The notes under the pieces were generated by a model that had not been told where the DNA came from, ran no database searches, and worked only from the letters and a program-made list of their open reading frames with translations. The position numbers were made by a program, and so were the translations under genes. Positions 11,205-22,929 of a stretch of DNA of 64,000 bases are shown here, piece by piece. Source of the stretch: Emydura subglobosa (lineage: Eukaryota > Chordata > Testudines > Chelidae); the NCBI GenBank assembly GCA_007922225.1, contig ML680053.1, positions 719,434-783,433 of the forward strand, read 5' to 3'. Numbering within the stretch: the stretch's first letter is position 1; each line of letters begins with the position of its first letter.

Positions 11205-12275
11205 TAAAGTCACAGAGTTCCAGGCCAGCAGGAACCACTAGACCATCTCGTCTGACCTCCTGTGTATCACAGGCCACCTACCCCACCCAGCACCTGCACA
11301 CAAAACCCAAACAACCAGCCTTAGACCCAAGTATTCCAGCCCACAGGGGACTGGACGGCTATGTGCCACAGGCAGAGAATCGGGCCACCAGTGTCCGAGG
11401 CTCCCGCAGTGGCAGGGAAATGATTAAGTGAGATAATCCCAGCAAGGGACCCACATTCCACATTGCAGAGGAAGGCAAAAAACAAAACCAAAAACACAAG
11501 GTCCCTGCCAATCTGGCCTGGGAGAAAATTTCTTCCTGACCCCACTTACTGTGACTGGTTGGACCACGAGCATGTGAGCAAGAGCCAGCCAGCCAAGCAA
11601 CTGAGAAAAAGTAAATGCTCAGAGCCACCTCAGAGCCCTGTCCCACCCTGCCCAGTGTCCCAGCCCCAGTTGGGGCCATCTCTGATGCTTTAATTTTTTT
11701 GAAAAAAAAACCCCAAACAGAACACATTGGTGGGGGAAGGGAGGGGAATCCCTTCCTGACCCCTGCAGCTGACCAGTTAAAGGCCTAGAAGCATGATATT
11801 TAGGAACATGACACGTAAACCAGAAGGGATCCCAAAGTCTGCTGGGCCCGGTCCCCCACCATCAGCAGCAGCCCTGTCATACAACCCCATTCAAATTTGT
11901 CCAGCTGTCTCTTAAAGCTAATTAAGTCATTTGCTCCCATAACTCCTAGTGGCAGCAGGTTGTTGGGCCTCACTCCTCTGCTGGTTGGCAACCTGCTTCG
12001 AATTGCCAGCCGGAACTTATTTGTGGCCCCTTTAGACTGATTTGTTCTTGTGCTAATGTTGTCTGTTCGCATAAATAGCTCGACCCGCTCCCCGGGGTCT
12101 CTCCCTGCTCCCCCCGATGTATTTATAGGGAGCAACCAGGTCCCCTCTCGGCTTCTTTTGCTTAGGTTGAACAAACCCAGCTCTTCCAGGCTCCTCTCAT
12201 GAGACAGGCCCTCCATTTCCCTGGTCATCCCAGTAGTTCTTCTCTGCACCTGCTCCAGTTTGAATTCATTCACTT
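11205..12275 (-). mobile_element. CR1 LINE, 3' UTR plus ORF2 end
   Basis: Reverse orientation. 11205-11770 is the long 3' UTR form (ctcgtctgacctcctgtgtatcacaggcc, ggcctgggagaaaatttcttcctgaccc, catgtgagcaagagccagcc). The same sequence in forward orientation appears at 27380-27530 and 52920-53060. 11800-12273 is the end of ORF2. There is an A-rich slip at 11690-11715. Confidence 0.75.
11800..12273 (-). pseudogene. CR1 ORF2 C-terminal remnant
   Basis: An open stretch of about 157 codons matches the last part of CR1 ORF2 (FKLEQVQRRTTGMTREMEGL, SLEELGLFNLSKRS). The centre is diverged (NTSGGAGRDPGERVELFMRT). There is no RT active site in this part. It has survived as an open frame but lacks the rest of the gene. 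Confidence 0.65.
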
Positions 12276-13114
12276 ATGTGCAGTGACGTTTTGAGTCTGG
12301 GGCGTGGGGGGACGGGGACTAAAACGCTATTATTCCTCTCTGGAGACAAAAAGGGAAGAGAACTGGGCCAACGGTGACTGGGGAGGGGGGCACCCTGACC
12401 AAAGCCTCTGTCGTCTGCCACTGGAGCACATGCCAGAAAGCAAGAAGGCAACGGAGCTCTTACTTTTCAGTGGGCGACATATCCCTGGTGATAGGGACAC
12501 TGCGTAGGGTCTTATATGGCACTGACTCTTCTCTGCAGCCTTTGCAAAGAGCAGCTTTAAGGGGGAGATAGTTCACAGGTGGCTTTTGCCGAAGATTCAG
12601 AGGCCAGCGGCATAGCTGCGGGGCTTCGGGGGAGGGGCTCTCACCCAGCAGTGGCTGAAGCTGCAGTTGCTAGACTTAACTTATATGGCAGAGACCCTGG
12701 AACAGACCAGGCGACGCTGCCTGTAGAAGCTGCAGCTGGACTTGCCTGACCTCTGGGCTCTGCTAAGCCTGGGCCACGCACAATAGTGGTGGGGGGGGGG
12801 GGACACCTCGCCTTATCTGGAGACTTGCACTGAGAGCCAAAGACTGAGTCTCGGACTATTGACTAGTGACCCGGGGTTTCTGGGGGGGCGGGGGTGTGGG
12901 GAGGGGCTTGAGCTGGCATTCGGGGTTTTCCCTAGAGAACTGAACCCGGCCTGTTTGCTGCCCACAACACACAGGTCACAAAGGCAATCAAACCTCCTGC
13001 AGCAGGGCATGTGCCGATTGCCTGCCCGCGTCAGGAAGAAACTGCATTTCCCTCCCCTCTTGGTACAGGGGGGCATTGCCGTTCTCAGAGCATTAGCATG
13101 GGAGGGGTGCGGTT
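12276..13114. other. Unassigned GC-rich sequence
   Basis: G-rich with a poly-G run near 12790. Open frames occur on both strands without motifs. No repeat match is recognised. Confidence 0.45.
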
Positions 13115-13315
13115 ACTGTTGTTTGTATGAGAGTAACACCAGCAGGCCCCAGCTGAGACTGGGGCCACCCTGCAATAGGTGCTGTACCCACAGTAAGCCC
13201 CCAGGAGTTTATGATCTAAAGAGAGCGGAGAAAGGAGACGCAGCTGAGATCACAGGAGAACCAGGAATTGAGCCCAGCTCTCCCTCGCCAGTGCCTGTTG
13301 TGGGGCGGCTTCACT
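13115..13315 (-). mobile_element. tRNA-derived SINE
   Basis: A reverse copy of the main SINE family. Tail end ggccccagctgagactgggg, then caataggtgctgtaccca and ggagtttatgatctaaag (the reverse of the 'gattgtaagctc' word), then the reversed head (ggaattgagcccagctctcc). Confidence 0.7.
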
Positions 13316-14605
13316 CACTGCCCCCTGGCCTTTCCCGTCCTCCCCTCGCTGGGTGAGGAAGAGGTTGGGCAAAGATCCGGGGAGGCTGCATTCCCCGCAC
13401 GCTCCCTCACATCTGTCCAGCGCTTAGCCAGCCCAGGTGCTGGCCTCTGGTGTTCCCCTTGTCTCTCCTTGAGCCCCGGGCCGTTCTCTGTGACGAGCTG
13501 GCTGGGGCGGGGGCTTGTTTTGGTTTGCACGTTCCCGCGGGTCACTCAGGGATGGGAGGCCGGGCACGGCGAACGTGTGGGGCGCCGCGTGCTGTCTGCT
13601 GGTGATTTAAGTGCCTGCCTCATCGCTGGCCCGGGAGCCTGTGTTTTCTCAGCGCTCAAGAGCACAGAAGGGGTTCGCGTGCCAGGCTCCTCGGCCCAGA
13701 GCAGCCTCTCTGAGCGGAGTGCGATGACACCTCTGATAAATGTACCGGCGCCCAAAGAACAAGTCATCGCACAAACTGAAAGGCTGGGCCTTGGCAGCGG
13801 GCCTCGCCTCTATTTTTAATCAAGTAATCCCTTCGGAGGCCTTGTTTTGTAAATCATGACTTGAAAGGAGAGTTCCCTTCCTCCACCCCAATCACCGACC
13901 TCAGCGAAGAATAAACCCAGTTTAAAGCTAATGGGGACAGAGGCGCATGCATAGGTGAGCGTCCCACAGCCCGTGGAGGGCAACAGACAGAGCCCCAATT
14001 GATCCCCACTGACTAGGAGGCACTGGATCGGGGTAGAGAAGCTGCAGCCCTCTCAATCAGACAAAGCCAGCTTGGCTCCTGCCTCAAACTTGCCCAAAGT
14101 TGGCTGGGGGGTTGGATCTTATGTTCTGCTCAGCCCTGTGGCAGAGTTTGGCTCCCACCCAAGCTTCCCCGTGTTCTCATCTGGGGCCCCAGCGCTTGCA
14201 CTAGCCCCTTCAGAGGCTGTCTTCTTTCCTTTCGCATACAAAGGGAAGCATGAGCATGGGAGGGAAACTGAGGGACACTTTACTCAGCTCTCTCTAGCCG
14301 GCCAAACATTGCAGTGTTTGGCTTCAGTGGTGAAAGAGGGGCAGGTCCCTGGAAGTAGGGAGAAGGGGCTAAAAGCCAGCAGGAAAGAGCATTGGTGAGG
14401 AATCTCGCACCCCGTGACCCATCCAGTGAGAGGTGCCATGCAGCCAGCTGAGTATTTGTTAGTTTAACTACTTCCTTGCCACATGATTTGTTTCTGTGAC
14501 TATATCAGAAATTGTACAGATGTATTCGTAAATATACATTGCACAGAAACAGAACTTGCATAGGGGACACAGCCAGTAATAGAGTGTACACCTAAATCTC
14601 TCTAA
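13316..14605. other. Unassigned sequence with a GC/CpG-rich part
   Basis: 13370-13620 is GC-rich with clustered CpG (for example gcacggcgaacg, ggggcgccgcgtg), possibly a small or eroding CpG island. The frames at 13268-13819 (plus) and its reverse shadows stay open through composition and show no domain. The remainder is featureless. Confidence 0.4.
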
Positions 14606-14607
14606 TG

Positions 14608-14855
14608 CTTTCTAAGCCACTAGACTGGAAGATCTGGGTTTTGTTCCCGGTCTACCACTACCACTCAGACAAAACACTTCCCTTCTCTGTCCATTTCCCT
14701 TCCTGCTCTTCATCTATCTTGTGTATTTAGACTGTAAGCTCTTTGGGGCAAAGAGTCGCTGTTAATGTGTGTCTATACATCCTCTACCCCAATAGGGGCC
14801 CTGATTCTGGTTGAGGCTTCTGGATGCTTTCGTAATAAGCATAATTAATAAACCA
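14608..14855 (+). mobile_element. tRNA-derived SINE
   Basis: Head remnant (taagccactagactggaagatctggg), body, then the diagnostic tail tagactgtaagctctttggggcaaag and aataggggccctgattctgg. It ends in an A/T-rich tail (cataattaataa). Confidence 0.75.
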
Positions 14856-14859
14856 ACCT

Positions 14860-15138
14860 ATTAGCTCAAAGCAATTCAGGTACCAGATCCTGTTCCCTAA
14901 TTTGCTTGGGTATCATGGTAATGGGTGCAGAATGCCCGATTGAAAAGAGTACATCAGTAGCAACAACAACAGCTAGGAATCGAACAAGAACCTTTCCTTC
15001 TATTGTTCAGTTACAATCGTTTGGACCATCTTTGATGCACCAAATGTACTCATTTCTGAATTACATAATAAGATATCATAGGTCTTAGACTTACACCAGT
15101 TTAATTGAGAGTAGAAGTTGGCTTGTAGCTGGCAAAAG
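14860..15138. other. Unassigned sequence
   Basis: Nothing recognisable. Confidence 0.4.
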
Positions 15139-15139
15139 A

Positions 15140-16280
15140 ATCATAGAATCATAGAATATTAGAGTTGGAAGGGACCTCAGGAGGTGTCTAGTCCAACCCC
15201 CTGCTCAAAGCAGGACTAACCTCAGCTAAATGATCCCAGCCAGGGCTTTGTCAAGCCGCAGCTTAAAAACCTCTAACGATGGAGATTCCACCACCTCCCT
15301 AGGTAACCCTTCTAGTGCTTCATCACCCTGATAGTGAAAAATGTTTTCCTAATATCAAACCTAGACCTCCCCCCCTGCAACTTGAGACCATTGCTCCTTG
15401 TTCTGTCACCTGCCACCACCGAGAACAGCCTAGCTCCATCCTCCCTGGAACCCCCTTTCAGGTAGTTAAAGGCTGCTGTCAAATCCCCCCTCACTCTTCT
15501 CTTTTGCAGATTAAACAAGCCCAGTTTCCTTAGCCTCTCCTCATAAGTCTTGTGCTCCAGCCCCCTCATCATTTTTGTTGCCCTCCGCTGGACTCTCTCC
15601 AACTTGTCCACATCCTTTTTGTAGTGGGGGGCCCAAAACTGGACACAATACTCCAGATACGGCCTCACCAGTGCTGAATAGAGGGGAATAGTCACTTCCC
15701 TCCATCTGCTGGCAATGCTCCTACTAATGCAGCCCAATATGCTATTAGCCTTCTAGGGCACACTGCTGACTCATATCCAGCTTCCTATCCACTGTAAACC
15801 CCAGGTCCTTTTCTGCAGAACTGCTGCCTAGCTCGTCGGTCCCCAGTCTGTAGCAGTGCATGGGATTCTTCCATCCTAAGTGCAGGACTCTACACTTGTC
15901 CTTGCTGAATCTCATCAGATTTCTTTTGGCCCAGTCCTCCAATTTGTCTAGATCACGCTATATCCTATCTCTACCTTCCAGCGTATCTATCACTCCCCCC
16001 AGCTTAATGTCATCTGTAAACTTGCTGAGCGTGCAATCCACCCCATCCTCCAGATCATTAATGAAGAAGTTGAACAAAACTGGCCCCAGGACTGACCCCT
16101 GGGGCACTCCGCTTGTGACCAGCTGCTAGCTAGACATGGAGCCATTGATCACTATCCCTTGAGGCTGATGCTCTAGGCAGCTCTCTATCCATTTTATAGT
16201 CCATTCATCCAACCCATACTTCCTTAACTTGCTGATAAGAATTCTGTGGAGACTGTATCAAAAGCTTTGCTAAAAGAATA
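15140..16280 (-). mobile_element. CR1 LINE, 1.1-kb copy
   Basis: The 3' tip (two tcatagaatca words) is at 15140, followed by the classic ttggaagggacctcaggagg and gtccaaccccctgctcaaag block. ORF2 follows up to the middle of the RT domain. Low divergence from the copy at 35417 suggests they belong to the same, fairly young subfamily. Confidence 0.85.
15312..16132 (-). pseudogene. CR1 ORF2 remnant with active-site motif
   Basis: The two main pieces are 15737-15312 (about 141 codons: [56 protein letters not shown]) and 15942-15745 ([20 protein letters not shown]). Upstream, an RT active-site word FTDD is readable at 16020-16009, so the two catalytic aspartates persist here. An in-frame stop and a frameshift break the gene, and the 5' half is missing. 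Confidence 0.75.
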
Positions 16281-16284
16281 GATG

Positions 16285-18099
16285 GTCTTTCCCGGGCCTG
16301 AATGGAAACAGTCCATTTAGAAAACAAATTTACTGCAAAAGAACTTACTCTTTCTGTGCTGATTTCTAATGAACCAGAAGGTTTCTAAAGAAGTCAGACC
16401 TCTGTGCAATTTCACAAGAGCTACTCTGGATTTCAACTGGTGTAGCAGAGTAGAATTTGTGTGTAATCTTCTCATGGTGTTTTGTGATTAATCACATTAG
16501 ATTAGTGCATAAGGAGCTATTAATTGTCTTGCATTCAAGAATCCAGAGTCAGCAGCCAATGGAATCAAGACATCCAGAATTTCTGCAAACTATGCAACAT
16601 TTTACTCACATAAATGCAAAGGGTCCATTTCTGTCCTGAATTCCACCCCATGCGACCCCATTGAGGGCAACAGTTACCATCTACTCTAGTTACCAAACTA
16701 CCGGCTTTTAGAAAGCCTACTAGTGTGTGTCTAGACAATACATAGCACAAGGGATTTCCTAACATTCCCTTTGTGGTTGGTCCTTAGGCACTACCATCAT
16801 AAACACAATAAATAATAATAATCAGTTGCATACAAAAATACTATGTTAAAAAAATGTTGTTTAAGGTTACAAAGTCAAGCAGTCAAATGTTAGGAAAAGC
16901 CAGAATTAAAATTGTCTGGGCATTACGTATCCTCCTGCTAAATTTAAAATTCCTGCTTCTGACCAGCTCTTCAAAGAAATGGTTGGAATCGTTTTTATAA
17001 TGGGGAAATGTTAGGGAATCTACACAGAGGCGTTGGTGCTGTTCCTCAAAACATTGTTCCAGAGCCCAGAGTGATTTCAGTGCAGTGATTTGTGGAGTAA
17101 GACCCTTGAGTAGTTTGACAGAATTGGGTCCAGAACCCATACTTGAGTCATGAACGTTAAGATTAGATCTATAAAATATTACACGTAATGGGGTGAAATC
17201 CGGCCCTACTGAAGTCAACGGGAATTTTTCCATAGTCTTCAATGTGCATTTAGTGGATCGCAGTTGCAGTAGTTGGGTTACTAAATATGAGCCAGCTTTA
17301 GTTATTTAAAACAGCTTGCAGATGCCTGGATATTTGCTTCCACTGCTACTAAAACCTACCAAAGTCTCAAGAGGGACAGATAAGAAGACCAGTTTTGAGC
17401 ACAACATTTGCTTCTGTTCAGAAGGAAGGTTGGCAAAAACACAAACCGTAGTCCATCAAGGAGAATGAGTTGGATCATTAAAGGATCTCACACAAACGCT
17501 GCATCATAGAAGAAAGCAACTGGAATCATTGCACATGGAGTTGGAATGAGAACGTCAGCGGTTGTTTCCCTCCATTACTAAATTCCACATGCTGACATCA
17601 GGAATCGCGTTCATAGACTTTGATGATGCAAAGGCATTTCCTGCTGCAATTCCTTAAGGGATGAGAAAGATGATGCTCCGTTTTCTTATGGTGCCTTTGC
17701 TCACATGTCTTTGTTCAGGGTGTTTGAACTTGAACATTTCCAAGTTGATACATGGCTGCTTTTCCTCATTTGTCTTTTGTTTCTTATTCCCAATCCTAGT
17801 ATTATCAAATTAACTGTACTTGTAGAAATTTGTCATCTAGGAGTTAGCTGTACAGCTCACATCATAGAATAGTAATGACAGTTTTATAAAAGGGGCTGCT
17901 CAGTGCAAGAAGAATAAATGTACTCACAGGACTGCAGGCCGGGGACTTGCTGCTTTATTTAACAGCATCACAATGGAGCAGGGGGGAAAATCCCACTGAT
18001 TTTTTGTACTGGCTACTTCACTTATAATAATATTTAACCCATATAATATTCTTAGCCTGAATTACTTATTCATTATTACATTTACAATTATAATTAAAC
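16285..18099. other. Unassigned AT-rich sequence
   Basis: No gene or major repeat. A short foldback fragment at 17187-17245 (gtgaaatccggccctactga, gtcaacgggaa) belongs to the 'actgaagtcaatggga' palindrome class. (AAT)n-like runs lie near 16800-16820. Confidence 0.45.
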
Positions 18100-18322
18100 A
18101 GATGTATTATAGTAGTGTTTAGTGGCTTCGAACAGGTGAGGGTCCCACTGTGCCAGGAACGATAGCTCAGATCCTCAGAGTCAAAGGAAGTTAGGCACCT
18201 AAATACCTTTGAGGATCTGGGCCTATATTAGCCTCCATTTATAAAATAATCAAATGTGCATGGAGCTTTATAGGACAAATTAAAAAGACAAGGTCCCTGC
18301 CCAGAAATGCCAGCGTCTAATT
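18100..18322 (-). mobile_element. tRNA-derived SINE split by a foldback element
   Basis: The first half, 18100-18157 (gtcccactgtgccagg), and the second half, 18263-18322 (aaaagacaaggtccctgccc, cgtctaatttag), form one reverse SINE tail. About 100 bp sit between them, including a small palindromic element. Confidence 0.5.
18163..18226. repeat. Short foldback element
   Basis: It contains cagatcctca on the left and the reverse complement tgaggatctg on the right, around a core gttaggcacctaaatacc. The same core recurs as a half copy at 58770-58810. A MITE is likely. Confidence 0.5.
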
Positions 18323-18324
18323 TA

Positions 18325-19312
18325 GATGTGGCCCCAGTGGCGGAGAGTAGCAACAATGGGGAATGAGACGGACAAAGTTTAGTGTGAAAGGATCATATGG
18401 TTCCACTGTCTTAGAACTTCCTTCTTAGAGTTTACCCCTGCCAGTTGAAAATACAAATGGCCCTGTCTCCATTAGGGTTAGTTAACATGTTTTCAGGTTT
18501 ATTTGGAAAGTCAAGGCCACGGTAAATTAGGGGTAGAGCTGAGATTAGAAATCAGGTCACTGGAATGCGAGGCCCGTGTGTTAGCTACCAACCTCGCCAT
18601 TTTTTTGTGACTTTCATTACCCGACGACTAAGCAAGTCTTCACTTGGGGGTGGCAGTGTGCCACTTGTTTCCTGAATGCCTAGTCCCTAGGGTTACTGTG
18701 CCTCTGCATGTGTTTATGGAAGCTCACAAAGACTAGAAAGCTTCAATTCTTGCAGATCACTGTTCTGCTTTCCAAAGAATCTGCTCCAACCGGGCCAGAG
18801 AGCTCGCAGCTAAACCCCCAGCATTTAATGACAGGACGAGTTTATTTAAACACATTGTTCAATCAACAAGGTGCCAAGCTGGAAGGCTGGTGTCCGTGGG
18901 CAGTTATTACAATATGTTCCTTGGCTGGGGTTCGGTGTTACCTTGAGTGCTGAGTGACAAAAGACAGAACAAAACCGGAGAGCCAAATCCTCTCGGCTTT
19001 CTGCAAGTTCACACTCTTACCAGCGGAAGGCTCCGTAGCAGCCGTCCAGAGATACTCATCAATCAGGATGGGAATTTGGGAAACAACTTGGCTTGGTGGG
19101 TTTTGTTTTCTTGTACCTGTTCAGACACCTTCAGGCACTAGGGGCTCGGGCACGTTGAGCTGCTAATTAGCTAAAGAAAACATCTTTGCACAGAGGAGAC
19201 AGCACAATGTGCAACAGCAAAGCCAGTGCTTACATTACTTCTGTGGGGATATAAATCCCTATTGACAGGTTAGTAGCAGGAGCTCCGGTGGGACTGGGAT
19301 TTAGGGGCTGAG
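18325..19312. other. Unassigned sequence
   Basis: No gene or repeat recognised. Confidence 0.45.
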
Positions 19313-19314
19313 TC

Positions 19315-19545
19315 TTCAGCCGGTAGCTCAGAAAACATGGCTTCTATTCCTAGCTCTGTCACTGACCTGTTGTGTGACCTTGGGCAAGTCTGTGCGTCCG
19401 TTTCTCCTCCCTCCCTTTGGATTCTCTGTTGAGATGGTAAGCTCTTCGGGGGAGGGACTGTATCTAGCTCTTTGTCTGTAAAGGGCCTGGCACGAGAGGG
19501 CCCTGATCTTGGTTGGTGCAGCTGTAATATAAATTACATGCAACA
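19315..19545 (+). mobile_element. tRNA-derived SINE
   Basis: Body (ctctgtcactgacctgttgtgtgaccttgg, gggcaagtc) and tail (gatggtaagctcttcggggg, ggcctggcacgagagggcc, ctgatcttggttgg). The head is degraded. Confidence 0.7.
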
Positions 19546-19689
19546 AATACCAGAAAAGAACATTCATGTTTTAAAAATCAAGCACTCAGGAGTTAGGAAA
19601 GGCTTGAATGAAGGTTGATGTGCGTTACACCACGGCCTTCCACGAACACGATCACTTCTTGCTGTTCCCCAAAGGAACCCCTTCAGGAA

Positions 19690-19870
19690 ATTCCATCCCG
19701 TTGGATGCCACCCTGCAGAACTGGATTCTATCCCTGCCTCCGCTATAGCGTTCCTGTCTGATGCTGAGAAAGTCACTTAAACCAACTCTCCTTTTCTGGG
19801 TTTCTGACCTGAGATACCTGGGGTTAGAGCTACAGAAATGCTAAGCACTCCCAGTGGCAAGGAAGTAAAC
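19690..19870 (+). mobile_element. SINE fragment, diverged
   Basis: An old body-like stretch (ctgcagaactggattctatccc, tgatgctgagaaagtcactta). There is no tail, and its identity is weak. Confidence 0.35.
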
Positions 19871-20305
19871 AGGGGTAGGGCTTGGAACATAGGAAGTGCA
19901 CCCGAAATTAGTGGAAATTGATAACACAGGCTTTAATTTTTCCATGGCTTTGGTCCCCATTATGGAAAGGGGGAGAATAAAACCTCTGCCTCAGAGAGAG
20001 AGTTCTGAGAAGAAATTCACTAACGTTTGTGAAACAGCGAGATCCCGGGGGCCCAACGTTCCATTTCGAACATACAGGACGGACCTCAGATGTCCCCATG
20101 CCACAGACGTGCCAGGGGGCCGAATTTGAGCATCACTGTGACCATGTGCACCAAGTTGCAACACCATTCAAATTTAGCCCTGGGCACCCCTCTGTCATCA
20201 GGTTGGTTAAGTCCAGCGAGTGATGCTTATTTACACCAGCTGAGGATCCAGGCCGTGAATTTTTGTCCCAACAAGACCGCAGATCTACTGGGCCTAATTC
20301 TGATC
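19871..20305. other. Unassigned sequence
   Basis: Nothing recognisable except a half palindrome word (ttacaccagctgaggatcca) near 20231. Confidence 0.4.
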
Positions 20306-20307
20306 TT

Positions 20308-20396
20308 ATTTATACTGGTGTAAATGAGGAATAACTCCACTGCAGCCAAAGGAGTTATTCTTGATTTACGTCTATGTAACAGATCAGAATCCCTCT
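20308..20396. repeat. Short foldback element
   Basis: Left arm ctgatcttatttatactgg pairs with a diverged right arm around acagatcagaat. The centre is ataactccactgcagccaaaggagttattc, itself a foldback. MITE class. Confidence 0.5.
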
Positions 20397-20399
20397 CCG

Positions 20400-22150
20400 T
20401 ATAACGCTTACCTATCTGGTGCCTTCATTACCTAGTGTTTAAAAAGCTCTTTGAGCTCCCCAGACGACAGGCACCGGAGACAAGCTGTTCCTTCCATGGG
20501 AGTTCTGACTGAGTAAGGATGTCAGGGTTTGGCCATTCTCATTCCACCAGATAATCAGGCTCAGACCAAGGAGTAAGTGCTCTGCAGTCAAGTAGGAAAC
20601 AGGGTTCTACTCTCTGATCTGATCTCTGGCTTCCTGTGCCGGCAGAGCCTGTGAAGCCATGCTTGGCTTTGGCAGAGATGCCCCCTGCTTTTCAACAGAG
20701 ACCCCTCCGGCAGATAAGGAGTGACACTGAGTGGCTCCAATGGGAGTCTTATGCAATACTCCCCAGGCAGAGAGAGGGAGGCTGTCTCAGATAAGGAGGG
20801 AGATGGTGGATGTAACCCTAGGGCAAAGAACCAGTGTTGATTTTTTATTCAGTATTTAACTTCCAGAAATGCCTCAGAGTGAGGGGAAGTTGCACATGGG
20901 AAAGCACCTGGGCGTCTAAGTAAGGGGGTCTGCCTGGTTCCATGTTGGGAAATGGACATGTGTTAAGTGAGGATAGCTATGAGGTTAGAGAAACAGTCCC
21001 AGTGGGTGGAAAGAACACACTGCAGGGAGAAGAATGTGCAAGGAATAGCTGAGTCAATTCACCTCCCTTCTGAATCTGCCTGCTTGAGTACAACATGCAC
21101 CTCGTCCAGCCAAATTCTGCTTGAGTGTATGGCATAGCATTGAAAGAAGCAATCTCCTCCCCACCCATGGCCTGGAAGGGCCTCTGTCAGCACTGTCAGG
21201 CATTTGAAACTTAGCTAAACATCTGAACCATGTTTATGTCTTTTTAAAATCCCTGTTTGTTTCTTTTTCTTTCATGGAAAAAAAAATCCACGGGGGTTTG
21301 GTTACAGCGGGGGCCTGCACACTGCTTGGTGTTGTATAAACGAAATAAAGCCCTGGATTCTGTCTGGCTAAAATGAGATGAGAGTCCAAAGGGCTACTCC
21401 ACGCTGAGAGATTTTGGTTCTGGCCCAATACAGAAACTTTTTGTTCTCTGACTTGTTTCTTTCCCTTCCCAGAGCTGCTTTCCTGCAGAGGCACCAAGAA
21501 AGGGTCTATCAATCAGCTTGTATGGCAAGTGAAATGAGTTTCAGAAGAGATGAAGATTGGTCTTGGATTGTGCAGACTCACTGGGACGTAACAGGCCCGC
21601 ATGATCCTGGGTGTGAACTATGAATTCCAGTTTAGAGCTTGGGAGACAAAGAATGCTCAACCTATATTGATTGTGTCATTAAAAAAGACCTAGGGGAGGT
21701 TTCTGCAGCCTGGATGGGTTCCCAAGGACAGGCAAAAAGAGAGACACATTCCTCATTTGATGTCATGCTTCTATCATTTGTAACCAAGGTCATCATGCAA
21801 GGGTTAATTTTAGAGCCAGATGTAGTAATTTAATCATGCACCCCTTGTTTAGTGGGACCCGTGGCAGCTCTGGAAACCAATCTGGCAGGCAGCTAACCTG
21901 ATACTTTTCTATTGACTCAGTAGGAATTGCACCACTGCCATTTCTCGGTGTGTCTTGTGTGGCTGCCACCCAGCTACTACCAGCTCCAATGCTGCCTAGC
22001 ATATGAAAGCTGATAAAGCCCCAACTCAGGATGTTATGGCCATGACCCCATAAAAATGCTCTTGGAGAATCCTTGTCCTAATAATGCAATAACCTAAGAA
22101 AGGAATAGATATTTATGAAGACAAAACCTATCTAAGTAATCCTTTTATAT
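20400..22150. other. Unassigned sequence
   Basis: No supported gene or repeat. A poly-A run lies near 21282. Confidence 0.45.
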
Positions 22151-22152
22151 GC

Positions 22153-22230
22153 TAAGGGTGAAATCCAGGGCCCATTAACGTCAACAGCAAAATTGCCATT
22201 GACCTCAATGAGGCCAGGATTTCACCCTTA
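22153..22230. repeat. Perfect-armed foldback MITE
   Basis: The arms taagggtgaaatcc and ggatttcaccctta are exact reverse complements (14 bp), around a 'cattgacctcaatg' centre. TA at both extremities fits a Tc1/mariner-type target, but the arm itself contains it, so the class is not fixed. Confidence 0.6.
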
Positions 22231-22354
22231 TTGTATGTATTCAGCCCTTCAGGCCATTGACTGGCAGCTGTTACCTGGAAAGCCAGTGTCTGACGTTAAG
22301 AATTCTTCTCCATTAGCCAGATTGACTGGATAAAATGTACAGTACGATGATCTG

Positions 22355-22870
22355 TAAAAGGTTATCAAAGGTTATTGTAAAGAGGATGGTGATCATTTGT
22401 TCTCTATGTCCACTGAGGATAGGACAAAAAGTAATTGACTTATTTTGCAGCGAGGGAAATTTAGCTTAGATGTTAGGAAAAGCTTTCTAACTATACAGTT
22501 AGGCACTGGAACAAGGAGGTTGAAGAATCCCCATCTTTGGTAGTGTTAAAGAACCGGTTAGACCAGGGGTCCCCAAACTTTCACCTGCCAGGGTCACATC
22601 ACTCACTCTTGTTTTTATGGTGGGCCAGAGCGGCTCCTCCTGGCCAGGGTGCTGGGCCCACGTCACGTGGGAGGGGGCAGGGGAAAGGGTGAAGCCAGGA
22701 GGGGGGAGCGGACTCAGTGGGCCAGTCAAAATGTTTCCGGTGGGCAGGATGCGGCCCACGGGCCCTAGTTTGGGGACCCCTGGGTTAGACAAACACCTGT
22801 TAGGGAAGGTCTAGGTATATTTAGTCCTGCCTTAGCACAAGGGGATGCACCAGATGACAAGACAGTGTGC
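22355..22870 (+). mobile_element. CR1 LINE split by a hAT element
   Basis: End of ORF2 and 3' UTR (aaagaggatggtgatcattt, gatgttaggaaaagctttct; after the insertion acaaacacctgttaggga, tagtcctgccttagcac). The reading resumes across the hAT insertion exactly at the duplicated ggttagac. Confidence 0.75.
22564..22782. mobile_element. hAT-type non-autonomous element (219 bp)
   Basis: Terminal inverted repeats are perfect for 16 bp (caggggtccccaaact at the left, agtttggggacccctg at the right). The 8-bp target duplication ggttagac is exact (22556-22563 and 22783-22790), the hallmark of hAT transposition. The interior is GC-rich (ccacgtcacgtgggaggggg) and contains no transposase. Confidence 0.9.
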
Positions 22871-22929
22871 TAGCTTCCTGGAGCCGAGTCATGAGACATC
22901 ACTCTAAGATTGGATAGGCTTTAGGAGTC

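Noticed and set aside
12281..12835. hAT element starting cagtgacg
   Set aside because: No matching right end with an 8-bp duplication (cttatgtg) was found.
13268..13819. 183-codon plus-strand frame
   Set aside because: GC-rich region with equally open frames on the other strand. No domain, no codon pattern and no splice context.
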